64,000 nucleotides of DNA, from contig NC_031770.1 in assembly GCF_001522545.3 (NCBI RefSeq), forward strand, positions 5,330,281 through 5,394,280, read 5' to 3'. The stretch comes from Parus major. Lineage: Eukaryota > Chordata > Aves > Passeriformes > Paridae. Position numbers and translations under genes: made by a program. Below are positions 12,686 to 57,300 of the stretch, piece by piece. The notes below the pieces were generated by a model, which had not been told where the DNA came from, ran no database searches, and saw only the letters and a program-made list of their open reading frames with translations. Every line of letters starts with the position of its first letter. The stretch's first letter is position 1.

Positions 12686-12835
12686 TCATTCCTGACGATC
12701 TCTTTTAGCTTCTGAATGAGATTGAGCAGACTTTTTTGCAACAAAGTTTACAACCATGCTTCCTAAATGGACACCTATAAGTGACAGTCCTGCTACAAGC
12801 AGAAAGTTCTTTCTACTCCAGGTAGTTTTCTTCAT
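12686..12835 (-). CDS. uMKKS2: 49-codon upstream ORF in the MKKS leader
   Basis: A 49-residue frame starts MKKTTWSRKNFLLVAG and ends SEAKRDRQE. It lies in a leader exon whose acceptor (TTTTTATTGTAG) leaves the first exon base at 12882. The ATG has A at -3. A basic N-terminus precedes one hydrophobic segment (about residues 10-32) and a polar, charged tail, the layout of a small membrane protein. From memory, human MKKS carries a second uORF (uMKKS2, about 50 residues) whose product goes to mitochondria; order and length agree. Its stop is 228 bases before the MKKS ATG. I found no strong donor in that gap, so this ORF and the MKKS start may share one exon. Function is unknown; a role in restraining MKKS translation is likely. 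Confidence 0.82.
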   Translation of the reverse strand: MKKTTWSRKNFLLVAGLSLIGVHLGSMVVNFVAKKSAQSHSEAKRDRQE

Positions 12836-12999
12836 CTTTTCTGGCAACAGTCACAGATGAAAACCTTCAAGCTTAGTAATACCTACAATAAAAACCAGAA
12901 AGATATTAGAATAATCTTATGAAAATATTGCATAGTTTGACCTATTTTAGTTTTCAGCAAGAAAAGCCACAGAAAGACAAATACTGCATCAAAAAATAA

Positions 13000-13752
13000 T
13001 TTATGTTGGAAAAGATCTTTAGAGTCTTGCTGTTACCTCATGCTGCCAAACCATCACTGAACCATGTCCCCAAGTGCCACATCTATGCAATCCATTAAAC
13101 ACCTCCAGGAATGGTGACTCAGCCACCTCCCTGGGCAGCCTGTGCCAGTGCTTGACAACCCTTCCTGTGAAGAGTTTTCCTAATTACCAATCCAAACCTC
13201 CCCTGGTACAATCTGAGGCTGCTTCCTCCTGTCCTAACACTGGTTACTTCAGAGAAGAGACTGATCCCCACCTGCTGCAGCCTCCCTCTCCAGGTGCTTG
13301 TAGAGACCACTGGGGTTGCTCTGAGCCTTCTTTTCTCCAGGCTGGAGACCCCCAGCTCCCTCAGCCACTCCTCACAGGACACTGCCCTTCTCGGGACTCA
13401 TTCTGCACCTTCAGGACTCATCCGGCACCCTCGGGATGGTGCTCAGCACCCTCGGGACTCATCCTGGAAACTCGGGACTCATTCTGCACCTCCATGTCCT
13501 CTTTGAAGGGTGGTGCCCCTCACCAGTGCCCAGCACAGGGGACAATCACTGTCCTGGTCCTGCTGGCCACACCACTGTTGGTCTGGGACAGCATTCCCTT
13601 GGCTACCTGGGCACATGCTGGCTCGTGTCTAGCTGCTGTCACCAGCATTCCCAGGAATCTCTCCAGCCACTCTTCCCTGTAGCTCAGCATGGGGGTTGTG
13701 ACCCAAGTGCAGGACACAGCACTGGGCCTTGTCAAACCTCAACTGGCCTACA
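13000..13752 (-). mobile_element. CR1 LINE fragment, reverse orientation
   Basis: The plus strand reads as the reverse complement of a CR1 3' region. Diagnostic stretches are GTTGGAAAAGATCTTTAGAG at the 3' end, CCTGGGCAGCCTGTGCCAGTG, CTTTTCTCCAGGCTGGAGA, CTGGCCACACCACT, CACCTGGGCACA-like text and AAGTGCAGGACACAGCACTG. It lies in the MKKS leader intron between the uMKKS1 and uMKKS2 exons. Its open frames are decayed. A short tandem repeat interrupts it. Confidence 0.88.
13391..13490 (+). repeat. Five-unit, about 20-bp tandem repeat inside the CR1 copy
   Basis: Five units of 20-21 bases follow one another, each starting TCGGGACTCAT or a variant of it. The first and last units are identical (TCGGGACTCATTCTGCACCT). 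They replace part of the normal CR1 text. Confidence 0.8.
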
Positions 13753-14595
13753 CATTCTATAATGCTTTTTAACTGAGAAAATCTACTAATATGATTTTAC
13801 TACAAATACAGAGAGTGCATCAATTATACCTCTTTAATAATAAGTTCAATTCTGACCACTGGTCTATACTGTTACCAGCAGGTCTATAAGTAGCAGGCTA
13901 CCATAAATGTCACTGAATTGCACTGAAGTATCAAAACTACAGTGACAGCCACCTGACTTTACTCAAGAACAAAAGAACTCAACTAGTCAGCAGTGCTTGC
14001 CAGGCAACAGAAACAACAGCTTTTGATGTTCAAACAAATTTAAGAAATCTGGCTCAAACAAAGGTTTCTTAAATCGAGATGCCCACAAAGTTTTTCAGTT
14101 CTTAAAACAGTAAAACATAAATCAATGTTTATTTATGTTTCTATGCAAACTCTACACTATTTACACTTGTACTTCATTTAGTTTCATTCTCTATTGTAAT
14201 CACCATCCCCACTAACATGGAATATCTTACTATATACAGTCACAATTATTTCTGGACAGTTTTAAGCTTGAAAGGACACTGTAATAGATCCAGCCACAAG
14301 AGCTTTATTGCTGTCTTGAAGTTATTGGAGCTTGTTTTAAAATACCTTTAAGAAATATAATACCCTCACTTAATTGTTCTCACCATTTGGGATTTAGCAG
14401 TAAAAAGTAAACTTTTTTTGAGATTTATGATGCACTTTTTGGGTCCACAGAGGTACAAAATATTAACTCAGTTGCAAAGAAGAATAAAACTCTGAAAGAC
14501 TGAAGTTAGAACACCAAGGCTGTATCTGTTTGAAAATTCTCAATTAATTCATCTTCTCCTTCAATGACAGAGATCCAACTAATTAGGCAACTTAC

Positions 14596-14825
14596 CCCAA
14601 AATCAAAGTACTAATACTATTTTTCTTTATTTTTGCGATCTCTTTGCATCATGATTGCCACAATCCCAGGTTCTGGAACAAAATCCTCTGTCTTCACTTG
14701 GAAAATAGGACTGGACTTCAGGTAATACCAGCCCCAGTGCACTAGCCCCAGGCTAGTTCCCATAACAATCAGAACTTTGTTGTCCTTCCAGAAGGTTTTA
14801 AGACCCATTGCAAACTGGCATCTAC
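14596..14825 (-). other. MKKS: MKKS leader exon 2 (carries uMKKS1)
   Basis: The donor is TTTTGGG|GTAAGTT at 14596/14595. Two overlapping acceptors are possible. Ending at TTTACCTAG gives a first base of 14825; ending four bases later at GGTAG gives 14821. The choice decides whether an exon 1 reading frame can join uMKKS1. A 16-base T-run lies just upstream on the plus strand (an A-run in the transcript). Confidence 0.7.
14617..14808 (-). CDS. uMKKS1: 63-codon upstream ORF in the MKKS leader
   Basis: A 63-residue frame starts MGLKTFWKDNKVLIV and ends RDRKNKEK, in the second MKKS leader exon (about 14825-14596). Its donor GGG|GTAAGT follows the stop by about 20 bases. The ATG has G at -3 and G at +4, a strong initiation context. 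Residues 12-30 are hydrophobic and flanked by lysines, giving one membrane segment rich in W, Y and G. A short soluble part and a basic tail follow. From memory, the human MKKS leader encodes a mitochondrial 63-residue peptide (uMKKS1), and the length here is the same. The peptide would be translated from the MKKS transcript, or from a shorter one ending in the leader, and may reduce MKKS translation. The molecular function is unknown. The frame also opens 16 codons further upstream, but that part crosses the likely acceptor. Confidence 0.85.
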   Translation of the reverse strand: MGLKTFWKDNKVLIVMGTSLGLVHWGWYYLKSSPIFQVKTEDFVPEPGIVAIMMQRDRKNKEK

Positions 14826-15736
14826 CTAGGTAAAGATAATTTATTATTTTAAACATATCCTGGAAATACTTTTTTTTTTTTTTTACTCTATAATAACAAC
14901 ACTGAACAGATGAAGCTGAATGTTAATACCTTTAATTGCAGTGGAGCAGATGACTAAAACACTAAACAAAAAGCCTTACTTTGTGAATCTAAAAAAATAA
15001 AAATAACCTCAATTCAGACATTTTGAAGTGTTAATTGCTGCAATTTGCTTCGAGCTTTGGCATGCTAAATCTCAAACACAACAAAGCTTTATCTAATTAC
15101 AAGCACTTCTGCTCAGATGGTAAATATCTGAAGCCCAAAAGCAGGTTCAAAATACACCTTCCCCCCTATAGCTAATAAAATTCAATGAGTTGCTGAATTC
15201 CTAAGGGAATACAACACTCTGTAAAGGAATGCAGAACTTTTAAATTGCAGATAAAGCAAGGTGTGATGCTTCTGAAACCACTTTACTTTTGTACAGCTTT
15301 GCCTGACCACCTTATGGTACTCAGAAGCGGCACCATTACAAAGAGAGTAATAAACTAATTCTTATATAATAAGAAACTGGTAAAAACTACCTTCCATGGG
15401 ATTTCGCGCGTTTACTCGGGTTTTACACCAAAATACCTCACTGGTTTGAGCGGCTACAAAGCTGTAACTCGGAGAAGAAATGCTCCTACACCACCCATGC
15501 CGCTAACAGGTGTAACCCACCCTACCAACCACCTCTTCACCACGCTACGGAGCCCTCACAACCCGCTCCTCCTCCTTCACCGCGACCCGGCGACCTTGAA
15601 GTGCGGGCGGCTGCGGGGGCAGCGGCTCCCTCGGGCACAAACCCTGGGCACGGCGCACCTGAAGCTTCTCCCCCTCCGGGAGCGAGGGAGCGAGGGAGCG
15701 AGCGAGGAAGGTGCTAGCGGGACGGCGAAGACTCAC
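14826..15736 (-). other. MKKS: MKKS leader intron 1
   Basis: This runs from the GTGAGT donor in the CpG island to the acceptor before the uMKKS1 exon. It contains the GAGCGAGG repeat at its promoter end and a T-run at about 14869-14884. No gene is seen. Confidence 0.65.
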
Positions 15737-15860
15737 CCGGCCCCTACACGTTCAAACGCGCCCCAGCAGGAAGAAGAAGGAGCGGAAGAAGCACGACCCC
15801 GGACGTGCCGCCCCTCCGCTCCCGCCATTAGGCGAGCGCAGCGTCACTCGCAGCCCGGGC
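15737..15860 (-). other. MKKS: MKKS first exon (5' end approximate)
   Basis: On the minus strand a strong donor CCGG|GTGAGT places the exon end at 15737, inside the CpG island, with the promoter just upstream. The transcription start is not visible; about 15860 is a guess. An ATG at 15828-15826 opens a frame that stays open to the donor (30 codons plus two bases). Confidence 0.6.
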
Positions 15861-15875
15861 CCGCCCCGGTCGCTG

Positions 15876-15887
15876 GCGGCCATTTTG
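15876..15887 (-). promoter_or_regulatory. YY1-like element, copy 1
   Basis: The plus strand reads GCGGCCATTTTG, the reverse complement of the YY1 core CAAAATGGC. YY1 sites near starts of CpG-island genes commonly set start position and direction. Exactly the same 12 bases recur 48 bp downstream. Confidence 0.7.
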
Positions 15888-15923
15888 CGTGCGGGCAGCG
15901 CGGGGCGGGCGGTGGCGACGGGC

Positions 15924-15935
15924 GCGGCCATTTTG
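15924..15935 (-). promoter_or_regulatory. YY1-like element, copy 2
   Basis: This is a second, identical GCGGCCATTTTG in the same orientation, 48 bp start to start from the first. Both lie between the MKKS and SLX4IP start regions. Confidence 0.7.
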
Positions 15936-15981
15936 GGTAGGGCAGAGGAGCGGTGGGAGGCGGGCGCGTCGTGGGGAGGGT

Positions 15982-16194
15982 ATGGCCGCTTTGTGCCGCT
16001 CGGCTCTTGCGGCTGCCCCTAGGGCTCCAGCCCCTCTTTTCTCCTCGCTTAAATCTCTGAGGGGATGCTCCGAGAGCCGGGGCTCTGGCGGCGGTGCTCC
16101 TCGGCTTCCACCGAACCTCCCTCATCCACTGCCTCAGCCCCTCTGTCCCGTTCCTCACCCCTGTCTAGTCTGGCCAGGCACTGTCCAGGCTTAA
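15982..16194 (+). CDS. Possible 70-codon ORF with presequence-like N-terminus (hypothetical)
   Basis: An open frame in the CpG island starts MAALCRSALAAAPRAPAPLF. Its ATG has G at -3 and G at +4. The first 28 or so residues are rich in A, R, S and L and lack acidic residues, like a mitochondrial import signal. The remainder is proline- and serine-rich and resembles no family I know. It could be an SLX4IP upstream ORF, the first exon of an unknown transcript, or a chance frame in GC-rich DNA. The last is most likely without transcript or conservation evidence. Confidence 0.2.
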   Translation: MAALCRSALAAAPRAPAPLFSSLKSLRGCSESRGSGGGAPRLPPNLPHPLPQPLCPVPHPCLVWPGTVQA

Positions 16195-17181
16195 AAATAT
16201 ATGTGTATATACATGTATATATTTGTCTATCTCTGTTTTTTCTTCCTTGCATATCTGCTACTGCAGCCACTCCGCCTTACACCAGCTGTCTGAGACTTCC
16301 TGTGGGCGGGCAGAAGTGCCCTGGCCAAAACAAATTCAAATAACTTTGTTCCCTGACCTCCGCTTTTTCTTAGCTCTTCCCCTGTTCTGTATTCACTTTT
16401 CCTGTATTCACTCTTGTAAGTACAAGAAATACTTCTTTGAATACAGTAATACCCCTCCTGTGTTCACTCTTCTCTCTACTGCAGTCGCTGTCAAGAATAT
16501 CTTGTTCTAAATTTATGTGTTAATGAACAGGCTTGTTTTCAATTGCGTTTATGGTTGCAGAGTTTATGACTGTAGCCAAAAGACAAGTATTTAATGCCTG
16601 ATGTCTATGCAAAAAGGAGTATAATCTTTTTAATTGTAATTTTTCATTGTTAATTGTTTTCAGCTGTCCCACGAAAGGTAAAAAGTAACAGTACCTGTTT
16701 GTGATGGCCCTCTGATGCTCCTCAGAACTTCTCGTCCCTCTAGTTCTAGGCAGTTCTGTGGTGACTGGGTCATGTTTTTGAAACTGAATTGTTGAGCCTT
16801 AAAGGTGAATGGGCAATTTATGAATGAAGGAGTGTGAATAACAATGAGGAGGAAAGGTGCTGACTGGCTGGAAGAGTATTTTTTAAGAGTTCAGTGGAGT
16901 AACTAGCAACAGTGTACATAGAGACCCTGAATGGCAAATGGGAAGATTGTGGTGTGTCTTTTCAGAGCTAGAAATGCTTTACTGGATGTGTAAGGAGCTG
17001 AGCCTTGTGCTGCTCATCCCAAGTTTAGGATCCACTCCCAGAAACTGACAAGTGCTGGACAGGAAAGTTCAGAAAACTCCTCTTGTAGGTTGTGATAGTT
17101 CATTTTGAACTACAAAAATGATTAATATCAACATACCCTACAGAGTTCCTTAATCAGCGTTTGTTTGTTTGCCATTTTCAG

Positions 17182-17330
17182 GTGTCCCCTCTCCCCACGT
17201 GTGCTAAAGGCGCCCGGCAATGGGCAGTGGGTGAAGTTTGCTGCTGTATCTCCAAGTGTGCCAGGAGTTTTCAGTTCCCCATCCCTCCTGAGTTCTGCAT
17301 TTCCTCACTACAGGAAGCTGCTTTGCTAAG
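17182..17330 (+). other. SLX4IP: Probable non-coding 5' exon of SLX4IP
   Basis: A good acceptor (TTGCCATTTTCAG) and a strong donor (CTAAG|GTAAGA) bound 149 bases that are GC-richer than their surroundings. They contain only a tiny upstream ORF (ATG GGC AGT GGG TGA) and no long frame. The place between the promoter and the first coding exon suits a 5' UTR exon. No transcript is available to confirm it. Confidence 0.45.
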
Positions 17331-17583
17331 GTAAGATGATGTTCATCAGCTGTCAGAGCACCCTGAGCTTGCTCTCTGGGTGACCATGTTTTCTGGCTTC
17401 ACCTGAGTATACACTGCTCTGTTTGACTCAAATTTAGGAAAGAAAAACATTCTGCCACATTATTTTCTAAGTGTGTCTCACTCTAGCCACGGGCAACCTA
17501 TATATTTAATTCTAAATCATGTCTTTGTGCACAGGTTGTATCAACATTTTAGGTCTTGGAATAGTATGCATCCCACATCAGGA

Positions 17584-17610
17584 CATATATATATGTGTGT
17601 GTGTATATAG
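17584..17610. repeat. TA/TG microsatellite
   Basis: An alternating ATATAT-GTGTGTGT-ATATA stretch lies in the region between the two 5' SLX4IP exons. No gene role is visible. Confidence 0.8.
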
Positions 17611-19816
17611 TTTAGTGAGGGGTTTTTGTGCCATATTTGCTTATCTTTGTATATTCTTATGCAGAGTTTACTTTAGAGGTGTGCAACAGAAAAAGCATTC
17701 TGTGAGACAGAATCTGACTGTCAAACAGTAACAGTTGTAACAGATCTGTGTTTTTGGTGTTTGGTTTTTTTAAACACAGGAAATAGCAAAGTATTTTGAG
17801 GGTTGTTTTTTTGGGGCTAGTTTTTTTTCTTGAACAGTTGATGAGTATTTTTTCTCATCTTCTGATGTCTTAGTATTGAGTATTTTTTCACCTGTGTCAC
17901 TTTAGTGATTTCCCTGATGGTTCACACATAAAATATTTTCCTTTTTGTTTTCTGTGGATTTGCTTACATTTTGTCTGTCTGCTGTATTTCCTTTGTCTTA
18001 TCTTTGTGGTCAGTGCAAAGAATGGGGTAGTTGGCAAACTCCCAAAGTCAGCTTACTCCCAGGAAGAGCAAACTGAACCAAAGCTAACTTTTCTTGTGCA
18101 TCCTTTTCCTTTTTATGTTTTTCTTCTATTATTTTGTAAATTGTATTTGGAGGGGATTTCTGCCTGCCAGCAATTTTCACATAAGTAGTAGCAGACGTGT
18201 TGCAACAGTACTACTCTGGAAAGTAAATTGTTACCAGAAAGAAATCAGTGATGCCAGGATAAGTTCAGCTGAATTTACTACATGACTGAACTGAACCTGG
18301 ATGTCTCAAGTGGTCCAGAGCTCTGTTCCTTGCATTGTATTTCTCAAAATTGCCATCAGTAAAGCTGACAGGATTTAATCTGATAAAATGGAGATGTTAC
18401 CAGGGCTGTTTGGTGCAAGGGAGAATGACGGTGGCATGGCACAAGGCATGATGGTATTCTAGCTTCTGTGTACAGGACTGTTAAGAATCTCAAGATTAAA
18501 ATAATTTGTGCTATATTGTGTAGTTGTGAAGTGTGTGTTTATCTTGTTTTGCACTTTTTTGAAATTAAATAGTGGTAATGACTGCATTTTGAAATGTAGT
18601 TCATGATGGAAACACCTAACCCCAGCCTGACTTTTGTCCTGAAATTTTGACAGCTCTATTGCGGCACTTAACAATAACTTGAAGTATACAATGGCAAAGT
18701 GTACACATCCCTCAATTTTTAGTGTTTTCCTATACCATCTCCTACAAAATTTACTAGATTTGTCCATTTAAAGAGACTAATCCTTTAGGAAACTTTAGCT
18801 TATACAAGGCAGCTCTGTTCTCTGTGTGGTTTCTGTTGCACTTCATTAATTGCAGACAACAGCTACTGATTTGCTTTATTTTGAAGCTTGAACTGTATTG
18901 TTTGGATACTCTACCTCCTGCCACTTTACTGAGACTCTGCTTCACCTGGTTTTCCTACCCTGTGTGAAAATAGAATGTATCTTAATTTTTGTAGTCCTGT
19001 TTTTTGTAGCTATTAATTTGGTACCATAGGGCCCATTGCATGTCTCTCCTGAATCCCGACACTGTGGAGTTAGCTGGAAAGACTTTCATGAGTTTAACCT
19101 GATTTTCCCCTTTTTTGATAAGTCAGTTTTTGGCTCCTGTTTATGTGGAGGATGATGAGCTTCCCAGCTAGCTTCAGTCTGTGACTGTAATTGTCAGTTT
19201 GGGAAAAAACCTTAGCAATTCAGGGTTTTTTCTTGAGCCCAGGGAGTGTTCAACTCTTAGTGCAAATTAACACTTCCTGAGGTATATGGAATGGTCTGAG
19301 GCAGAGCCAGGGGCTGTGCAGCTCAATGTACATCACTCAAGATCCCAAATAAAGTGATTTAGGTTCTGTTTGGTGTAAGCAAGAGAGGAGGATGTCCAAA
19401 GTTCACTTTACTTTTGTGCAACACCATAAGACTCAGGTTATGTTGCTTCATGTATGTAGTATAAAATTTTAAATATATATAATGTGTATGTAGATAGATA
19501 CCAAAAGAGCTAAAAGCTATAGTTTCTTATAGTTGAAAGAGTTCTGACTTTGTATTTCCTATGTTAGATGCAAAGTGTCTGGACAATTATGAGTTTCACT
19601 GAAAGAAACCAACACAGGTAGCTAAGTAATTTTCCTTTAAATAAGAGTTTTCCTTGTTTTTGAAAAGCAGAGTGTAGGGTTTAAAGAACAGTAGTCATGA
19701 AGGAATGAGCCACAGATATAAAATTCCTTCTCAATTGCTGTAGAGATCTGAGTGTTTCTCCAGTGCTGATCACTTTTAATTGGTATTTTTATAGGACCAG
19801 CTTATGTTGATCTATC

Positions 19817-54371
<34,555 letters not shown>

Positions 54372-57300
54372 GTAAAAGAAGTTATTTAACTTAGTGTGAA
54401 ATAAAGTGTAGTGGGAAATACTGTTCTTTGGGTTTTTTTCTGTGAGAAATTTGCCATCAGGAAGGCCTGAAATAGTTGATGTTTTGGTTTGGAATTACTT
54501 CAGCTATGTAAGTGAAAAAACTAAGTGGATTTTAGTTTTCTGTGTTGCTTAAAAGTGAATGTAATGCTGGTACTATTAGTCTGAGAGACTTTCATTAGAA
54601 CTAAAACAATAACTTATACAACCCTTGATTCTGCAAAATTGATTGAAATCTTGCTGGTTGGTTAAGTCTCTTTTCCACGCACACATTTAGTTTAGAATTT
54701 TTAAATACAGAAATAATACCTTTATTTTTCTTTTTAGTTTTGGCAATCTGTTAAGTCTTGAGAAGTTGGTGTGATGTGATAATTGACATTTGTCATTTCA
54801 CCAGTGCTACTGCAGGCCTGGCAGCAGCACCCATGCCCTTGGGAGTGCAGAAGAAAATGAGATGGAGAGCCTTCACCCACCCTTTGGAACTCCTATTTTG
54901 TGTGTGTGAGGGTGTTGAGGCCAGTGGGTGCCATTTCAGTGCATCTACATTTTGAACTAAGGATCATGATCATTGTAGCTTGGGCCTTCCAGTTAGATCA
55001 GCTTTGGGGCTAAATGGCTGCCAGTTTTTGTTTAATACCATTTCATTGTTAGCATAATGGTGGGATTTACAGTTGATGGGCTTATCTGTTGGTCTTATAT
55101 CATACCAGCAATTTATCTTTACATAGTTCTTAGGCAAAAAATTACTGGTGTTTGATACTAGCCTAGAGCAGGCTATAAACTTGTCACAGAAAAGAAGGGC
55201 TGCTGGAGTAAAGCTCTATGCTGGCCATGCTTTGTCACATTTCCTTAAATACATTGAGAGGTCTCCACTGGAGTATGACTTCTGCAACACATGTGATTAC
55301 ATACTTACATTACATCATCTCTGTACTCATACATTTTAGAATTCAACATATATTACGTGAACTAATTCAATTGGGAACAAGTTCTCTGCTTCTTAAAATG
55401 CTTTCCATTGCTGAAAAGGTATATTCCTGTAGAATGCTAGTTGGTGGTTGCAGCTTTGCATGCTATTGTCAACAATAATGATAAAACACAGGTTATATAC
55501 TGTGTGGTTGGCTTATTACTGCAAAATTTTAGGCATTTATGGGAGACAGGTTCTTCTGGCATGACATGGGCTTTTTCCCACCTCTCAAGAAGACAGTACC
55601 ACGTAAGCAAGAGGTGCTTCAGGCCATTAAAGGATTTCCAAACCCTTTTCTTCCTTGCAAGTTGTAACTACATTTTATCCCTTTCAAATATTATTGGTGT
55701 TTGTCAAGCACATGAACTTTCAGACCCTTGTACTTTTCTGATTGTGAGTGAACATTAGAGATGGTGGGATCAGAATTTCTAAGGTTTGTTGAGGTTTTTC
55801 TGTGTTTTTCTTTTATCAAGGGATGTTTTTTATTATTTATTTTTTAAAGTTTCCTGCCTCAGTAAAAGGTAGGTCTTGAAAAAATGATGGTTTTATAAGG
55901 TAAAATTGCCAGATATAATAGTTGTTTTTATATATGTGGGTAGATGCAACTCTAATTTGAGGGTGTTTTTGAGAACTTAGGGTCGTCTATTTTCTTTCAT
56001 AACATGAACTTTTCAGTAAAAATACTGGTGTGATGTTCCAGAGTTGGGAACTGGTCTTCTTCTTGACTCTTCCCCTTGTTTCCTGAAAATTAAAAACTTA
56101 GGGATATGCATTTGAGGAGGTCATCAGTAATATCAGTGACAGTTTCAGATTAAAGGATATTTACTTTGGATGAGGCAGAATGACTGTTCCATCAGTTTTC
56201 TGCAGTTAATCTCACCGTCATTAATTAACAATAAAGAACTAAAGGAAGAAAACAGGCTGTGATAACGAACATTCATGTTAAGCTTCATTTCCAAAGCCAA
56301 CTTTTTCTCTCAGCCTGCTTTGCTCAAGGCTGTAATTTGTAAGAAAGGAGTGCTTTGTTCAAGTCCAAGAATCAAGTTTCTTCAAGTTCCATTCAAGTCT
56401 GTTCTTACCTGGGAAGGAAATAACAGAATAGGTGGGTGTTCACTGGGGCAACCGGGCCCTGCCTCTAAGGACTGACCCTTTGAGGTGAGCCACAGGGCCA
56501 GGAGGCTTTACCAGTTACCTCTTGTGTTCTGCCCTCCTCTCTAGGATCACAGGTTCTATTTGTAGGCTTCAAGGAGATGGGTTTGGGCACAAATGAAGTG
56601 CCACATTCCAGGCCAGTGTGTGGCTGGCAGTGTTTTGTACCACACAAAGGAATGCACGAGCCTGGTACTGGGAAAAGGCTTCAGCTGCAGCTCTTGCTGC
56701 ATTTGGAGGTTATGAAGTTTGAGTTCTTCAAGCTTTATGTGGTTTCTTTTGCTCCAAGTTATTCAAGTCTGTGTGGAGTTTCAGTGCTGTAAACCTGCTG
56801 CTCTTGTAAGGAGGTGTGTATCTACAGAGGGATCCTTCACATGTTTATTAACTGCTTGCTTGCCATTTCCAGTGTCCCAGGTCAGCATTCCACCACTGGC
56901 TGTAGTTGCATCTTTTCAAGTCAATTTTAACTAGTTTGCTGTACACACTGCAGGATGTACTCAAAATTTCTTGAAAAGAGGCTTATTAGACCAGTATTAA
57001 GGTTTTAGACTACCTTTAACGTCAAGGCATGTTGTATTAGGTTTCATTTCAGAACTAGAAGCCAAACTATCTTAAGATTTGTTAAGTCTTCTACTTCCTT
57101 ACTACTAAAGCTTTTGAAGAGAAAATTTTCATCTATCACAACTTCTTTTTAGTATTAACGTTATATTATGTTTAATATTAATATTATTTGACGCTACCTT
57201 TCATTTTTGTGGCACTTAATATAAATACCCATGCAAGTTACTTGTTAATTTACGTTTCCTTTTCATTTGAGTTACACCCACACTGCAGTGTGTGGTGGGT

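Larger units (their letters stand above)
12883..14595 (-). other. MKKS: MKKS leader intron between the uMKKS1 and uMKKS2 exons
   Basis: A GTAAGT donor (14595) and a TTGTAG acceptor (12883) bound this intron. It holds the reverse CR1 copy (13000-13752). Minus-strand AATAAA words occur inside, for example near 14302, and could end a short transcript carrying only uMKKS1. Otherwise nothing is recognised. Confidence 0.7.
15560..16110. promoter_or_regulatory. CpG-island bidirectional promoter of MKKS and SLX4IP
   Basis: This is the only sustained GC- and CpG-rich stretch in the window. It lies between the divergent first exons of MKKS (minus) and SLX4IP (plus). It holds GC boxes such as GGGGCGGGC (15902-15910) and no clear TATA box, as expected of a housekeeping-type shared promoter. 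A short GAGCGAGG-type repeat lies at about 15679-15710. SLX4IP exon 1 is not certain: plus-strand donors GG|GTAGGG (15937) and GAGG|GTATGG (15980) are both possible. Confidence 0.85.
16195..19794 (+). other. SLX4IP: SLX4IP 5' introns
   Basis: AT-rich DNA between the promoter and the coding start exon. It holds the probable 5' exon at 17182-17330, an ATATATG-type microsatellite at about 16195-16222 and the TA/TG run at 17584. No other gene is recognised. Confidence 0.65.

Noticed and set aside
13074..13762. Open frames of 108 and 202 codons on the plus strand
   Set aside because: They are antisense to a reverse CR1 copy and its internal tandem repeat.
15446..15940. 164-codon plus-strand frame in the CpG island
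   Set aside because: It runs antisense through MKKS exon 1 and the promoter; high GC removes stops.
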